From assembly GCF_019890635.1 (NCBI RefSeq), contig NZ_JAIOAB010000040.1:1-64000 (forward strand): DNA of 64,000 bases, read 5' to 3'. Shown here piece by piece: positions 15,888 to 25,672 of this stretch; the first letter of the stretch is position 1; each line of letters starts with the position of its first letter. The DNA is from Streptomyces sennicomposti (GTDB lineage Bacteria > Actinomycetota > Actinomycetes > Streptomycetales > Streptomycetaceae). Both the position numbers and the translations under genes were made by a program. The notes under the pieces are model-generated. The model did no database searches. It had not been told where the DNA came from and was given only the letters and a program-made list of their open reading frames with translations.

Positions 15888-18737
15888 TTGTCCCCGACCA
15901 GCGAGACCGCACAGGGCGGCCGCCGACTCGTCATCGTCGAGTCGCCTGCCAAGGCGAAGACGATCAAGGGCTATCTCGGCCCCGGCTACGTCGTCGAAGC
16001 GAGCGTCGGGCACATCCGCGACCTTCCGAACGGCGCCGCGGAGGTCCCCGAGAAGTACACCGGCGAGGTCCGCCGCCTCGGTGTGGACGTCGAACACGAC
16101 TTCCAGCCGATCTATGTGGTCAACGCCGACAAAAAGGCCCAGGTCAAGAAGCTCAAGGACCTCCTGAAGGACTCCGACGAGCTCTTCCTCGCCACCGATG
16201 AGGACCGCGAGGGCGAGGCCATCGCCTGGCACCTCCAGGAAGTGCTGAAGCCGAAGATCCCGGTCAAGCGCATGGTGTTCCACGAGATCACCAAGGACGC
16301 GATCCGGGCGGCCGTGGCCAACCCGCGCCAGCTCAACCAGAAGCTGGTCGACGCCCAGGAGACCCGCCGCATCCTCGACCGCCTGTACGGCTACGAGGTC
16401 TCGCCGGTGCTGTGGAAGAAGGTCATGCCGCGGCTGTCGGCGGGCCGGGTGCAGTCCGTCGCGACTCGGCTCGTGGTCGAACGGGAGCGCGAGCGCATCG
16501 CCTTCCGCTCCGCCGAGTACTGGGACCTGACGGGCACCTTCTCGACCGGCCGCGCCGGCGACCCCTCGGACCCGTCGTCGCTGGTCGCCCGCCTCCAGTC
16601 GGTCGACGGCAGGCGCGTGGCGCAGGGCCGCGACTTCGACTCGCTGGGGCAGCTGAAGACCGCGAACACCCTCCACCTCGACGAGGCGAACGCCCGAGCG
16701 CTCGCCGCCGCCCTGGAGAACACCGCCTTCTCCGTCCGGTCCGTCGAGTCCAAGCCGTACCGCCGCTCGCCGTACGCCCCGTTCCGTACGACGACGCTGC
16801 AGCAGGAGGCCAGCCGCAAGCTCGGCTTCGGCGCCAAGGCCACCATGCAGGTCGCGCAGAAGCTGTACGAGAACGGCTACATCACGTACATGCGTACGGA
16901 CTCCACCACCCTGAGCGACACGGCGATCTCCGCCGCCCGCGCCCAGGTCACGCAGCTGTACGGCGCCGACTACCTGCCGCCGCAGCCGCGGACGTACGCC
17001 GGGAAGGTGAAGAACGCGCAGGAGGCGCACGAGGCGATCCGCCCCTCCGGCGACCGCTTCCGCACCCCCGCCGAGACCGGTCTGACCGGCGACCAGTTCA
17101 AGCTGTACGAGCTGATCTGGAAGCGGACCGTCGCCTCCCAGATGAAGGACGCGACCGGTAACTCCGTCACGGTGAAGATCGGCGGCCGGGCCGCCGACGG
17201 CCGGGACGTCGAGTTCAGCGCGTCCGGCAAGACGATCACCTTCCACGGCTTCCTGAAGGCGTACGTCGAGGGCGCCGACGACCCGAACGCCGAGCTGGAC
17301 GACCGCGAGCGCCGGCTGCCGCAGGTCGCCGAGGGCGACGCGCTCGGCGCCGAGGAGATCACGGTCGACGGGCACGCCACCAAGCCCCCGGCCCGCTACA
17401 CCGAGGCCAGCCTGGTCAAGGAGCTGGAGGAGCGGGAGATCGGCCGCCCGTCGACGTACGCGTCGATCATCGGCACGATCCTCGACCGCGGCTATGTGTT
17501 CAAGAAGGGCACGGCTCTGGTGCCGTCCTTCCTGTCCTTCGCCGTGGTGAACCTCCTGGAGAAGCACTTCGGCCGGCTCGTCGACTACGACTTCACCGCC
17601 CGGATGGAGGACGACCTCGACCGCATCGCGCGCGGCGAGGCCCGTGCCGTGCCGTGGCTGAAGCGCTTCTACTTCGGCGAAGGCACCGGTGAGGGCGGCG
17701 CGGCCGACGCCGGCAACGGCGACGGGGACCACCTCGGCGGCCTCAAGGAACTGGTCACCGACCTCGGCGCGATCGACGCCCGCGAGGTGTCCTCGTTCCC
17801 GGTCGGCAACGGCATCGTGCTGCGGGTCGGCCGCTACGGGCCGTACATCGAGCGCGGCGAGAAGGACACCGAGGAGCACCAGCGCGCCGACATCCCGGAC
17901 GACCTGGCGCCCGACGAGCTGAGCGTGGAGCTGGCCGAGGAACTGCTCGCCAAGCCGAGCGGCGACTTCGAACTGGGCACCGACCCGGCCACCGGGCACA
18001 CGATCGTCGCCAAGGCCGGCCGCTACGGGCCGTACGTCACGGAGGTCCTCCCCGAGGGCACCCCGAAGACGGGCAAGAACGCGGTCAAGCCGCGCACGGC
18101 GTCCCTGTTCAAGTCGATGTCCCTGGACACGGTGACCCTGGACGACGCGCTGAAGCTGATGTCGCTGCCGCGCGTGGTGGGCACCGACGCCGAGGGCCAG
18201 GAGATCACCGCGCAGAACGGCCGCTACGGCCCGTACCTGAAGAAGGGCACGGACTCGCGGTCCCTGCAGTCCGAGGACCAGCTCTTCACGATCACGCTGG
18301 AAGAGGCGCTGGCGATCTACGCGCAGCCCAAGCAGCGGGGCCGGGCCGCGGCCAAGCCGCCGCTGAAGGAGCTGGGCGAGGACCCGGTCAGCGGAAAGCC
18401 GGTCGTGGTCAAGGACGGCCGCTTCGGCCCGTACGTCACCGACGGCGAGACCAACGCGACCCTGCGCTCCGGCGACAGCGTCGAGACGATCACGCCCGAA
18501 CGCGGGTTCGAGCTGCTGGCGGAGAAGCGCGCCAAGGGACCGGCCAAGAAGACCGCGAAGAAGGCGCCCGCCAAGAAGACGGCGGCGAAGAAGACCACGG
18601 CCACCGCCGCGAAGAAGACCGCCGCCAAGAAGACGACGACCGCGAAGAAGACGGTCGCGAAGTCGACCGCCGCCAAGGCGACGGCCGCGAAGAAGGCGAC
18701 GTCCTCCTCGACGTCCTCGACCACCGCGGAGGACTGA
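15888..18737 (+). CDS. topA: DNA topoisomerase I
   Basis: 949 aa type IA topoisomerase that relaxes negative supercoils. The TOPRIM domain is at the N-terminus (RRLVIVESPAKAKTI; acidic triad in ATDEDREGEAIAWHL). The active tyrosine is Tyr334 in ITYMRTDST. The C-terminal region has no zinc fingers. Instead four or five RYGPYV/ERFGPYV-type repeats end in a lysine/alanine-rich tail (about 880-945, repeated AAKKT), known in Streptomyces TopA to give high processivity. TTG at 15888 is chosen because GGAGAG precedes it and the protein then matches the roughly 950-aa length of its orthologue. topA expression in Streptomyces responds to supercoiling. Confidence 0.95.
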   Translation: MSPTSETAQGGRRLVIVESPAKAKTIKGYLGPGYVVEASVGHIRDLPNGAAEVPEKYTGEVRRLGVDVEHDFQPIYVVNADKKAQVKKLKDLLKDSDELFLATDEDREGEAIAWHLQEVLKPKIPVKRMVFHEITKDAIRAAVANPRQLNQKLVDAQETRRILDRLYGYEVSPVLWKKVMPRLSAGRVQSVATRLVVERERERIAFRSAEYWDLTGTFSTGRAGDPSDPSSLVARLQSVDGRRVAQGRDFDSLGQLKTANTLHLDEANARALAAALENTAFSVRSVESKPYRRSPYAPFRTTTLQQEASRKLGFGAKATMQVAQKLYENGYITYMRTDSTTLSDTAISAARAQVTQLYGADYLPPQPRTYAGKVKNAQEAHEAIRPSGDRFRTPAETGLTGDQFKLYELIWKRTVASQMKDATGNSVTVKIGGRAADGRDVEFSASGKTITFHGFLKAYVEGADDPNAELDDRERRLPQVAEGDALGAEEITVDGHATKPPARYTEASLVKELEEREIGRPSTYASIIGTILDRGYVFKKGTALVPSFLSFAVVNLLEKHFGRLVDYDFTARMEDDLDRIARGEARAVPWLKRFYFGEGTGEGGAADAGNGDGDHLGGLKELVTDLGAIDAREVSSFPVGNGIVLRVGRYGPYIERGEKDTEEHQRADIPDDLAPDELSVELAEELLAKPSGDFELGTDPATGHTIVAKAGRYGPYVTEVLPEGTPKTGKNAVKPRTASLFKSMSLDTVTLDDALKLMSLPRVVGTDAEGQEITAQNGRYGPYLKKGTDSRSLQSEDQLFTITLEEALAIYAQPKQRGRAAAKPPLKELGEDPVSGKPVVVKDGRFGPYVTDGETNATLRSGDSVETITPERGFELLAEKRAKGPAKKTAKKAPAKKTAAKKTTATAAKKTAAKKTTTAKKTVAKSTAAKATAAKKATSSSTSSTTAED

Positions 18738-18823
18738 TCCGGGACGGGCCGCGCACGCGCCGCGTGGAGACACGCCGGGTGCGACGGCCCGGTCCGTTTC
18801 TTCACGACTCGTTCGCGGAACGA

Positions 18824-18854
18824 ACGCCCCGGCATCACTTTGGTGTCGGGGCGT
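18824..18854 (+). terminator. Hairpin terminator after topA
   Basis: ACGCCCCG (18824-18831) pairs with CGGGGCGT (18847-18854), with an additional CAC/GTG pairing near the loop. It lies about 90 bases after the topA stop and before the next gene. Confidence 0.65.
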
Positions 18855-18909
18855 GCACACGTTCGGACGGTCACCACGTGTTGTCGGTGCGTCCCGATAG
18901 GCTGAACGC

Positions 18910-21900
18910 ATGACGCGAGCCGAGCAGCCAACGGCCCACACCACCACCTCCGCCCCGGACGACGCGCTGGTGGCGGACTCCCGCGAACGCGCCGTCCGCG
19001 CGCTGTTGCGCCGGCCGCAGCTGAAGCGGCTCTGGAGCGCACAGCTGGTGGGCGGAGTCGGGGACACCCTCGCGCTCCTGGTGCTGGTCCTCCTCACCCT
19101 CCAGACGGCGGTCGCCGAGGGCTCCTTCGGCGGCGGCTACCGGGGCGCCGCGTTCGCCGTGGCCACGGTCTTCGGCGCGCGCATAGTGGCGACGGTGCTC
19201 TTCGGAGCGGTCCTCCTCGGCCCGCTCACCGCCCTCACCGCGCCCGAGGGACCGCTCGACCGCCGCTGGACCATGGTCGGCGCGGACGGCGTGCGCGCCC
19301 TGCTGCTGATCGCCGCCCCGCTGTGGATCGACTGGACCCCGGGCAACGCGCTCACCCTCCTGCTGGTCACGGTCTTCGTCACCGGGCTCGCCGAGCGGCT
19401 GTGGACGGTGTGCCGGGAGAGCGCGGCCCCCGCGCTGCTGCCCGCCCCGCCGCCCGAGGGCGCCACCGTCCGCCCGCTGCCGGACCACCTCGACGCGCTG
19501 CGCCGCCTGTCGCTGCGCACCACCTTCCTGGCGATCCCGCTGGCCGCGGCCGTCCTGCTCGTCGCCTCCCTGTTCAACAACCTGCTGGGCACCGGCCTCG
19601 CCTGGTTCGACCAGCACCAGGCGGCCCTCGCCTCGTACGTCGCGGCCGGCCTGTTCGCCGCCTCCCTCGCCGTGCTGACCTACCTGGAGCTGCCCGCGAC
19701 GCGCACCCCGCGCGCGCGCTCGCCGCTGGAGGGGCTGCGCCGCCCGAAGACCGGCGCCGGCGTCGACAAGGGCCGCACCGGAGCCGTGCCGCTGCTCGTG
19801 CTCGCCTCCGCGGCCGTCGCCGGGGCGATCGCCGCCGCGGTCTCCGTGTGCGCGCTGCACACCGCCGACCTGGGCGGCGGCCCGGTGCTCTACGGACTGG
19901 CGGTGCTCGCCGTGACGGGCGGCGTCGCGGCCGGCATCCGTACGGCGCCCAAGGCGCTCGTCACGCTGTCGCGGCGCCGGCTGCTGGCGCTGGCCATCGC
20001 GCTGACCGGCATCGCCCTGCTCGCCGCCGGACTCGTCCCGGACGTCACCACCGTGCTGCTGCTGCTCGCCCTGGCGGGCGTGAGCGCGGGCGTCGCCGCC
20101 AACACCGGGCACACCCTGCTCGACCTGGAGGCCGAGGACTACCGTCGGCCCCGGATGACCGAACACCTGCACGCGGTGGTGCGGGTCCTCGTCGCCCTCG
20201 GCGCCGTGCTCGCCCCCGTGATCGCCGCCGGGATCGGCCCGCACCGGCTGGAGAACGGCAGGTTCGTGTTCGCGCACGGCGGCGCCGCCTTCACGCTGAT
20301 GCTGGTCGGCGCGCTGCTGCTGCCGGTGGCCGCGCTGGTCCTCGCCAAGGTCGACGACCGCTCCGGCGTACCGCTGCGGCAGGACCTGGTCGACGCCCTG
20401 CGCGGCGACGACCCGGCGACCGCTCCCGCGTCCTCGGGCTTCTTCATCGCCCTGGAGGGCGGGGACGGCGCGGGCAAGTCCACCCAGGCCGAGGCGCTCG
20501 CCGACTGGATCCGCGCCAAGGGCCACGAGGTCGTCCTCACCCGCGAGCCGGGCGCGACCCCGGTGGGCAAGCGGCTGCGGTCCATCCTGCTGGACGTCTC
20601 CTCGCAGGGCCTGTCCCACCGCGCGGAGGCGCTGCTGTACGCCGCCGACCGCGCCGAGCACGTCGACACGGTCGTACGGCCCGCCCTGGAGCGCGGCGCC
20701 GTGGTGATCACCGACCGCTACATCGACTCCTCCGTCGCCTACCAGGGCGCGGGCCGCGACCTGTCCCCGACCGAGATCGCGCGGATCTCGCGCTGGGCGA
20801 CGAACGGCCTGGTGCCGCATCTGACGGTCCTGCTGGACGTCTCCCCGGAGACCGCCCGCGAACGTTTCACCGAGGCGCCGGACCGGCTGGAGTCGGAGCC
20901 GGCCGAGTTCCACGCGCGCGTGCGCGCCGGTTTCCTCGCGCTGGCCGCCGCCGACCCCGGCCGCTACCTCGTGGTCGACGCCGGCCAGGAGCCCGAGGCG
21001 GTGACCACGGTCGTCCGGCACCGGCTCGACCAGGTGCTGCCCCTGTCCGAGGCCGAGATCAAGGCCCAGGAGGAGGCGCGGAAGAAGGCCGAGGAGGAGG
21101 CCCGCAGGAAGGCCGAGGAGGAGGCCCGGCGCAAGGCCGAGGAGGAGCGCCTGGAGCGGGAGCGCCAGGAACAGCTCGCCCGGCTGCGCGCCGAGGAGGA
21201 GGAGCGCAAGCGGCGCGAGCTGGAGGAGGCGCAGCGCCGCGAGGCCGAACGGCAGGCCGAGGAGGCCCGGCAGCGGGCCGAGGACGCGCGCCGGCGCGCC
21301 GAGGAGGAGCGGGCCCGGCTGCTCGCGGAGGAGCAGGCCCGCGCGGAGGCCGAGGCCCGGCGCAAGGCGGAGGAGGAACGGCGGCTCAGGCAGGCCGAGG
21401 AGGAGGCCCGGCTGCACGCCGAGGCCGAGGCGCGGCGGCTGGAGAAGCAGCGCAAGGCCGAGGAGGCGCTGCTGCGCGCCGAGGAGGCCCGCCGTGCCGC
21501 CGAGGAGGCCGCGGCCGCCGCGCAGGCGGGTCCTGCCAAGCCGGTTCCGCCCGCCGCCGTCACACCGCCGTCGGACGCGGTGACCGTGCCGACGCCGGTC
21601 GTGACGCCGACGAACGCAGCGGGCGGCCCGGCCGACGAGACGGCGGTGCTGCCGCCGGTGCGCGACGCCCGGGGCGAGGGCGCCTCCGAGGAGGGCTCCG
21701 CGCACGGCTCCGGCGCGTCCGGGGCCGGGTCGGCGTCCGAGTCCGAGTTTGAGTCCGAGGCCGAGAGCACGACCGAGCTGCCGCAGCCCGCGGTGCCGCC
21801 GGTCGTGCCGGGCGCGGCGGACGAGACGACGGTGCTGCCCCCGGTCACGGGTGCGGCGGACGAGACGGCCGTCCTGCCTCCGGTGCGGGACGAGCTGCCT

Positions 21901-22281
21901 CCGGTCGGCGGCGCGGCCGACGAGACGGCCGTGCTGCCTCCGGTGCGGGACGAGGGTCCGGTGCCGGGGCGCGGCGACGATCCCGCGGACCGGGTGCCGC
22001 CGGGCTACTTCCGGGACGAGCGTCCTGCGGCGGCCCGCCCCGACGGCTCGGACGACCGCACCCGCGAGCTGCCGCAGGTCGGCGCGGACGGCGCGGACCG
22101 CCCCGCGCGCCGCCGGCCCCGCCCGGACTGGGCCGAGGAGACCCCGCTGGACGACCTCCCGACGCTCGCGGACGAGCTGCTGGGACCGCGCGGGGACGAC
22201 GAGGAGCACGACGACGGCTGGGGCGCCGACAGCGGCGCGGACGGAGGGGACGGCCGCAGGAGGGGCGGACGGCGACGCTGA
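18910..22281 (+). CDS. tmk: Transporter-like membrane domain fused to dTMP kinase, with coiled coil and repeat tail
   Basis: 1123 aa multi-domain protein. Residues about 30-490 resemble a major-facilitator-like protein with some 10-12 membrane helices. Residues 511-710 are a thymidylate kinase: P-loop EGGDGAGKS (516-524), TREPG, and the DR-Y motif in ITDRYIDSSVAYQG. Residues about 715-872 are a highly charged Glu/Ala/Arg coiled coil. The tail contains four copies of ADET-[AT]-VLPPV and a Gly/Asp/Arg end. dTMP kinase makes dTDP for DNA synthesis. The fused arrangement is the standard one in Streptomyces at this locus, so it is not an assembly error. It is followed at once by the delta' gene, the same order (tmk-holB) as in many bacteria. 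Confidence 0.92.
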   Translation: MTRAEQPTAHTTTSAPDDALVADSRERAVRALLRRPQLKRLWSAQLVGGVGDTLALLVLVLLTLQTAVAEGSFGGGYRGAAFAVATVFGARIVATVLFGAVLLGPLTALTAPEGPLDRRWTMVGADGVRALLLIAAPLWIDWTPGNALTLLLVTVFVTGLAERLWTVCRESAAPALLPAPPPEGATVRPLPDHLDALRRLSLRTTFLAIPLAAAVLLVASLFNNLLGTGLAWFDQHQAALASYVAAGLFAASLAVLTYLELPATRTPRARSPLEGLRRPKTGAGVDKGRTGAVPLLVLASAAVAGAIAAAVSVCALHTADLGGGPVLYGLAVLAVTGGVAAGIRTAPKALVTLSRRRLLALAIALTGIALLAAGLVPDVTTVLLLLALAGVSAGVAANTGHTLLDLEAEDYRRPRMTEHLHAVVRVLVALGAVLAPVIAAGIGPHRLENGRFVFAHGGAAFTLMLVGALLLPVAALVLAKVDDRSGVPLRQDLVDALRGDDPATAPASSGFFIALEGGDGAGKSTQAEALADWIRAKGHEVVLTREPGATPVGKRLRSILLDVSSQGLSHRAEALLYAADRAEHVDTVVRPALERGAVVITDRYIDSSVAYQGAGRDLSPTEIARISRWATNGLVPHLTVLLDVSPETARERFTEAPDRLESEPAEFHARVRAGFLALAAADPGRYLVVDAGQEPEAVTTVVRHRLDQVLPLSEAEIKAQEEARKKAEEEARRKAEEEARRKAEEERLERERQEQLARLRAEEEERKRRELEEAQRREAERQAEEARQRAEDARRRAEEERARLLAEEQARAEAEARRKAEEERRLRQAEEEARLHAEAEARRLEKQRKAEEALLRAEEARRAAEEAAAAAQAGPAKPVPPAAVTPPSDAVTVPTPVVTPTNAAGGPADETAVLPPVRDARGEGASEEGSAHGSGASGAGSASESEFESEAESTTELPQPAVPPVVPGAADETTVLPPVTGAADETAVLPPVRDELPPVGGAADETAVLPPVRDEGPVPGRGDDPADRVPPGYFRDERPAAARPDGSDDRTRELPQVGADGADRPARRRPRPDWAEETPLDDLPTLADELLGPRGDDEEHDDGWGADSGADGGDGRRRGGRRR

Positions 22282-22363
22282 GGGCGGTCAGGGGCGCCGG
22301 GCCCTGGACCTCTGGCGCTGCAGGGTTCCTGAGGCCTCCGGACCTCCGGACCTCCGGGCCTCC

Positions 22364-22416
22364 GGGCCTCGGGGGCTTCAGGGCTGCTGAGACCCCGGGC
22401 CTCGGGGGCTTCAGGG
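22364..22416. repeat. Short repeats in the tmk-holB gap
   Basis: A 20-bp unit (GGGCCTCGGGGGCTTCAGGG) is present at 22364-22383 and 22397-22416. It is preceded by four 9-bp CCTCCGGAC/CCTCCGGGC units from about 22336 to 22370. Confidence 0.8.
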
Positions 22417-22497
22417 TCCTCCGCCCGTATGGTTGTCAGTGGTCGCCCGCACAATGGATGCCGCACCACGAAACATGACGGAAGGGCGGCGTGACCC

Positions 22498-23703
22498 ATG
22501 AGCGTGTGGGACGACCTCGTCGGGCAGGAGAAGGTCAGCGAGCAGCTGAGCGCCGCTGCCCGGGATGCCGACGCCCTGGTCACGGCGGCCGCCACCGCCG
22601 CCCCGCCGCCGGAGGCGTCCAAGATGACGCACGCGTGGCTGTTCACCGGCCCGCCCGGCGCGGGCGTCACGCAGACGGCGCGGGCCTTCGCCGCGGCGCT
22701 GCAGTGCGTGAGCCCCGACCGTGCCCTCGGCGGCGCCCCCGGCTGCGGCTTCTGCGACGGCTGCCACACGGCCCTGGTCGGCACCCACGCCGACGTCAGC
22801 ACGGTCGCCGCCGTGGGCACGCAGATCCTCGCCGAGGACATGCGGGACACCGTCCGCAAGTCGTTCACCTCCCCGGCGAACGGCCGCTGGCAGGTGATCC
22901 TCGTGGAGGACGCCGAGCGGCTGAACGAGAAGTCCGCCAACGCCGTCCTGAAGGCGGTCGAGGAACCGGCGCCGCGCACCGTCTGGCTGCTGTGCGCGCC
23001 CTCCATCGAGGACGTCCTGCCCACGATCCGCTCCCGCTGCCGCCACCTGAACCTGAGCACCCCCTCCGTGGACGCCGTGGCCGACATGCTCGTCCGCCGG
23101 GAGGGCGTCGAGCCCGAGGTCGCGGTGGCCGCCGCCCGCGCCACCCAGGGCCATGTCGACCGGGCCCGCCGCCTGGCCACCGACCCGGCCGCGCGCGAGC
23201 GCCGGGCGGCGGTCCTGAAGCTCCCGCTTCGCCTCGACGACATCGGCGGCTGCCTCAAGGCCGCTCAGCAGCTGGTGGACGCGGCGGCGGACGACGCGAA
23301 GGCGCTGGCCGAGGAGACGGACGCCAAGGAGACCGAGGAGCTGAAGGCGGCGCTGGGCGCGGCGCAGGGCGGCCGGCTGCCGCGTGGTACGGCGGGCGTG
23401 ATGAAGGATCTGGAGGACAAGCAGAAGCGCCGGCGCACGCGCACGCAGCGCGACAGCCTCGACCTCGCCCTGACCGATCTCACCGCCTTCTACCGCGATG
23501 TGCTCGCCCTCCAGCTCGGTTCCCGTCTGGCGATCGCCAACGCGGACGTCGAGGACAGCCTGGAGCGCATCGCCCGGGGCAGCTCCCCGGAGTCCACCCT
23601 GCGCCGGATAGAGGCGATCGCGGCCTGCCGCGACGCGCTGGACCGCAATGTGGCGCCGCTGCTGGCGGTGGAGGCGATGACGATGGCGCTGAGAGCGGGC
23701 TGA
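22498..23703 (+). CDS. holB: DNA polymerase III subunit delta'
   Basis: 401 aa AAA+ clamp-loader subunit. The P-loop position reads GPPGAGVTQTA, so the ATP-binding lysine is lost, as expected for delta' which is a structural rather than catalytic subunit. A four-cysteine zinc module follows (CVSPD...CGFCDGC). Sensor-type residues occur in LNEKSANAVLKAVEEPAPRT. The C-terminal helical domain contacts the other loader subunits. ATG at 22498. Confidence 0.93.
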   Translation: MSVWDDLVGQEKVSEQLSAAARDADALVTAAATAAPPPEASKMTHAWLFTGPPGAGVTQTARAFAAALQCVSPDRALGGAPGCGFCDGCHTALVGTHADVSTVAAVGTQILAEDMRDTVRKSFTSPANGRWQVILVEDAERLNEKSANAVLKAVEEPAPRTVWLLCAPSIEDVLPTIRSRCRHLNLSTPSVDAVADMLVRREGVEPEVAVAAARATQGHVDRARRLATDPAARERRAAVLKLPLRLDDIGGCLKAAQQLVDAAADDAKALAEETDAKETEELKAALGAAQGGRLPRGTAGVMKDLEDKQKRRRTRTQRDSLDLALTDLTAFYRDVLALQLGSRLAIANADVEDSLERIARGSSPESTLRRIEAIAACRDALDRNVAPLLAVEAMTMALRAG

Positions 23704-23804
23704 CGGCGGGCCTCCGGCGCGGGAGAGCCGCCCCCGGCGAGGTGCGTCAGCCGCCCTTGACGGCATCACTCGTACGAGCCCCTCTGAGCGCGGAGCGCGG
23801 CGAA

Positions 23805-25445
23805 ATGATCGCAGAGAGTTACGATCGCTGGATGTACTTCAGGCGCGCCCCCCGTCCGGACAGCCCTCCGCGCAGCAGCCGACGCCTCCGGACCGCCCGC
23901 ACGGGCGGTTCCTTCCTGGCGGCGGCGGTCCTGCTCGTCTCGGCCTGCTCCTCCGGAAGCACCCAGCACCGGACCACCCCCGCGGCGGAGGCGGTGCTGG
24001 CCGCGCTGCCGCGGTCCACGCCGGCCGCCCTGGTGCCGTACTACGACCAGAAGCTGTCCTGGCGGGACTGCGGGGTCCCCGGCTTCCAGTGCGCCACGAT
24101 GAAGGCCCCGCTCGACTACGCCAAGCCGTCCGCGGGCGACGTCCGCCTGGCGGTGGCCCGCAAGAAGGCCACCGGCCCGGGCAAGCGGCTGGGCTCGCTG
24201 CTGGTGAACCCGGGCGGACCGGGCGGCTCGGCCATCGGCTACCTCCAGCAGTACGCCGCCCTGGGCTACCCGGCCGAGATCCGCGCCCGCTACGACATGG
24301 TGGCGATGGACCCGCGCGGGGTCGCCCGCAGCGAACCCGTCGAATGCCTGGACGACCGGGCCATGGACGCGTACACGCAGACGGACGTGACGCCCGACGA
24401 CCACAAGGAGACCGACGCGCTCATCGGCGCGTACCAGAAGTTCGCGGAGGGCTGCGGCGCCCACGAGCCGACGCTGCTGCGACACGTGTCCACGGTGGAG
24501 GCGGCGCGGGACATGGACATCCTGCGCGCCGTCCTCGGCGACCGCAGGCTGAACTACGTCGGCGCGTCGTACGGCACGTTCCTCGGCGCGACGTACGCCG
24601 GGCTGTACCCGGACCGCGTGGGCCGCCTGGTCCTGGACGGCGCGATGGACCCGACCCTGTCCGCGCGGCGGATCAACATCGACCAGGCGTCCGGCTTCGA
24701 GGCGGCGTTCCAGTCGTTCACGAAGGACTGCGTACGGCAGAGCGACTGCCCGATCGGCGACCGGAACACCACACCGCAGCAGGCCGGGGAGAACCTGGCG
24801 GCCTTCTTCCACAAGCTGGACGCCCACCCCGTCCCGACCGGCGACCCGGGCGGACGCCGCCTCGGGGAGGCGCTGGGCACGACGGGCGTCATCGCGGCGA
24901 TGTACGACCAGTCGGCCTGGCCGCAACTGCGCGACGCGCTGAACGCGGCGATGAAGAAGAACGACGGGGCGGGCCTGCTGGCCCTGTCCGACAGCTACTA
25001 CGAACGCGACTCCAAGGGCAGCTACAGCAATCTGATGTACGCCAACGCGGCCGTGAACTGCCTGGACCTGCCCGCGGCCTTCTCCTCGCCCGGAGAGGTG
25101 AAGAAGGCCCTGCCGGCCTTCCGCAAGGCGTCCCCGGTCTTCGGCGAGGGCCTGGCCTGGTCGGCTCTGAACTGCGGGTACTGGCCGGTCAGGGCCACCG
25201 GCGAGCCGCACCGCATCGAGGCCAAGGGCGCGGCCCCCATCCTGGTCGTCGGCACCACCCGCGACCCGGCGACCCCGTACCGCTGGGCGCAGGCCCTGGC
25301 CCACCAGCTCTCCTCCGGCCGCCTGCTCACCTACAACGGCGACGGCCACACCGCCTACGGCCGCGGCAGCCGCTGCATCGACTCCGCGATCGACGCCTAC
25401 CTCCTGAACGGCACCCCGCCGCCGACCGGAAAACGCTGCTCGTAG
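23805..25445 (+). CDS. Secreted lipoprotein alpha/beta hydrolase (tripeptidyl aminopeptidase-like)
   Basis: 546 aa. A basic N-terminus with paired arginines, a hydrophobic stretch and lipobox VSAC near residue 47 mark it as an exported lipoprotein. The alpha/beta-hydrolase fold follows, with oxyanion segment VNPGGPGGS, nucleophile elbow VGASYGTFLG and a TAP-type C-terminal domain (ILVVGTTRDPATPYRWAQ carries the Asp, GDGHTAYG the His). This is the SlpD/SlpE and tripeptidyl aminopeptidase family of Streptomyces. ATG 23805 has GGAG 9 bases upstream; ATG 23832 is an alternative. A strong terminator follows. Confidence 0.88.
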   Translation: MIAESYDRWMYFRRAPRPDSPPRSSRRLRTARTGGSFLAAAVLLVSACSSGSTQHRTTPAAEAVLAALPRSTPAALVPYYDQKLSWRDCGVPGFQCATMKAPLDYAKPSAGDVRLAVARKKATGPGKRLGSLLVNPGGPGGSAIGYLQQYAALGYPAEIRARYDMVAMDPRGVARSEPVECLDDRAMDAYTQTDVTPDDHKETDALIGAYQKFAEGCGAHEPTLLRHVSTVEAARDMDILRAVLGDRRLNYVGASYGTFLGATYAGLYPDRVGRLVLDGAMDPTLSARRINIDQASGFEAAFQSFTKDCVRQSDCPIGDRNTTPQQAGENLAAFFHKLDAHPVPTGDPGGRRLGEALGTTGVIAAMYDQSAWPQLRDALNAAMKKNDGAGLLALSDSYYERDSKGSYSNLMYANAAVNCLDLPAAFSSPGEVKKALPAFRKASPVFGEGLAWSALNCGYWPVRATGEPHRIEAKGAAPILVVGTTRDPATPYRWAQALAHQLSSGRLLTYNGDGHTAYGRGSRCIDSAIDAYLLNGTPPPTGKRCS

Positions 25446-25452
25446 CCCCGCC

Positions 25453-25484
25453 ACCCGCCCCGGAGCCCCCACTCCGGGGCGGGT
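25453..25484 (+). terminator. Terminator after the hydrolase gene
   Basis: Perfect 13-bp GC stem (25453-25465 with 25472-25484) and six-base loop, seven bases after the stop. Confidence 0.85.
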
Positions 25485-25551
25485 ACGAAGCACCCCCGGA
25501 AACTGTGTAGACTTACCGACGTTGCCGATCGCACCATGGTGCGGACAGCAC

Positions 25552-25628
25552 GCCGCTTTAGCTCAGATGGCCAGAGCAACGCACTCGTAATGCGTAGGTC
25601 TCGGGTTCGAATCCCGAAAGCGGCTCCA
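25552..25628 (+). tRNA. tRNA-Thr (anticodon CGU)
   Basis: A complete cloverleaf: acceptor GCCGCTT/AAGCGGC, discriminator T, encoded CCA (25626-25628), anticodon stem ACGCA/TGCGT around loop CTCGTAA, T-loop GGTTCGAATCC. CGU reads ACG (Thr). The 3' part from 25583 is duplicated at 42074, the mark of an element integrated into the tRNA gene that restores the gene at its left end. Confidence 0.97.
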
Positions 25629-25648
25629 CTGCGAAGACCAGCTAGGAA
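25583..25648 (+). repeat. attL of the integrated AICE
   Basis: 66 bp identical to 42074-42139. It runs from the anticodon loop of tRNA-Thr through the 3' end and into the left arm of the tRNA terminator. It marks the core region in which the integrase recombined. Confidence 0.93.
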
Positions 25649-25668
25649 CGCTCCTAGCTGGTCTTTCG
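25634..25668 (+). terminator. Terminator of tRNA-Thr inside the att region
   Basis: Perfect 14-bp stem (25634-25647 with 25652-25665), four-base loop, then TTT. The left arm belongs to the duplicated att core. Related hairpins with changed loops recur at 42125-42156 and 42709-42740. Confidence 0.85.
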
Positions 25669-25672
25669 GCGT

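Noticed and set aside
15807..19097. Minus-strand frame opposite topA
   Set aside because: Shadow of topA; no start signal and no recognisable domain.
18871..22209. Very long minus-strand frame (over 1100 codons) opposite the dTMP kinase fusion
   Set aside because: It mirrors the GC-biased codon pattern of the real gene, has no domain, start site or ribosome site, and consists of Gly/Arg/Leu/Gln runs.
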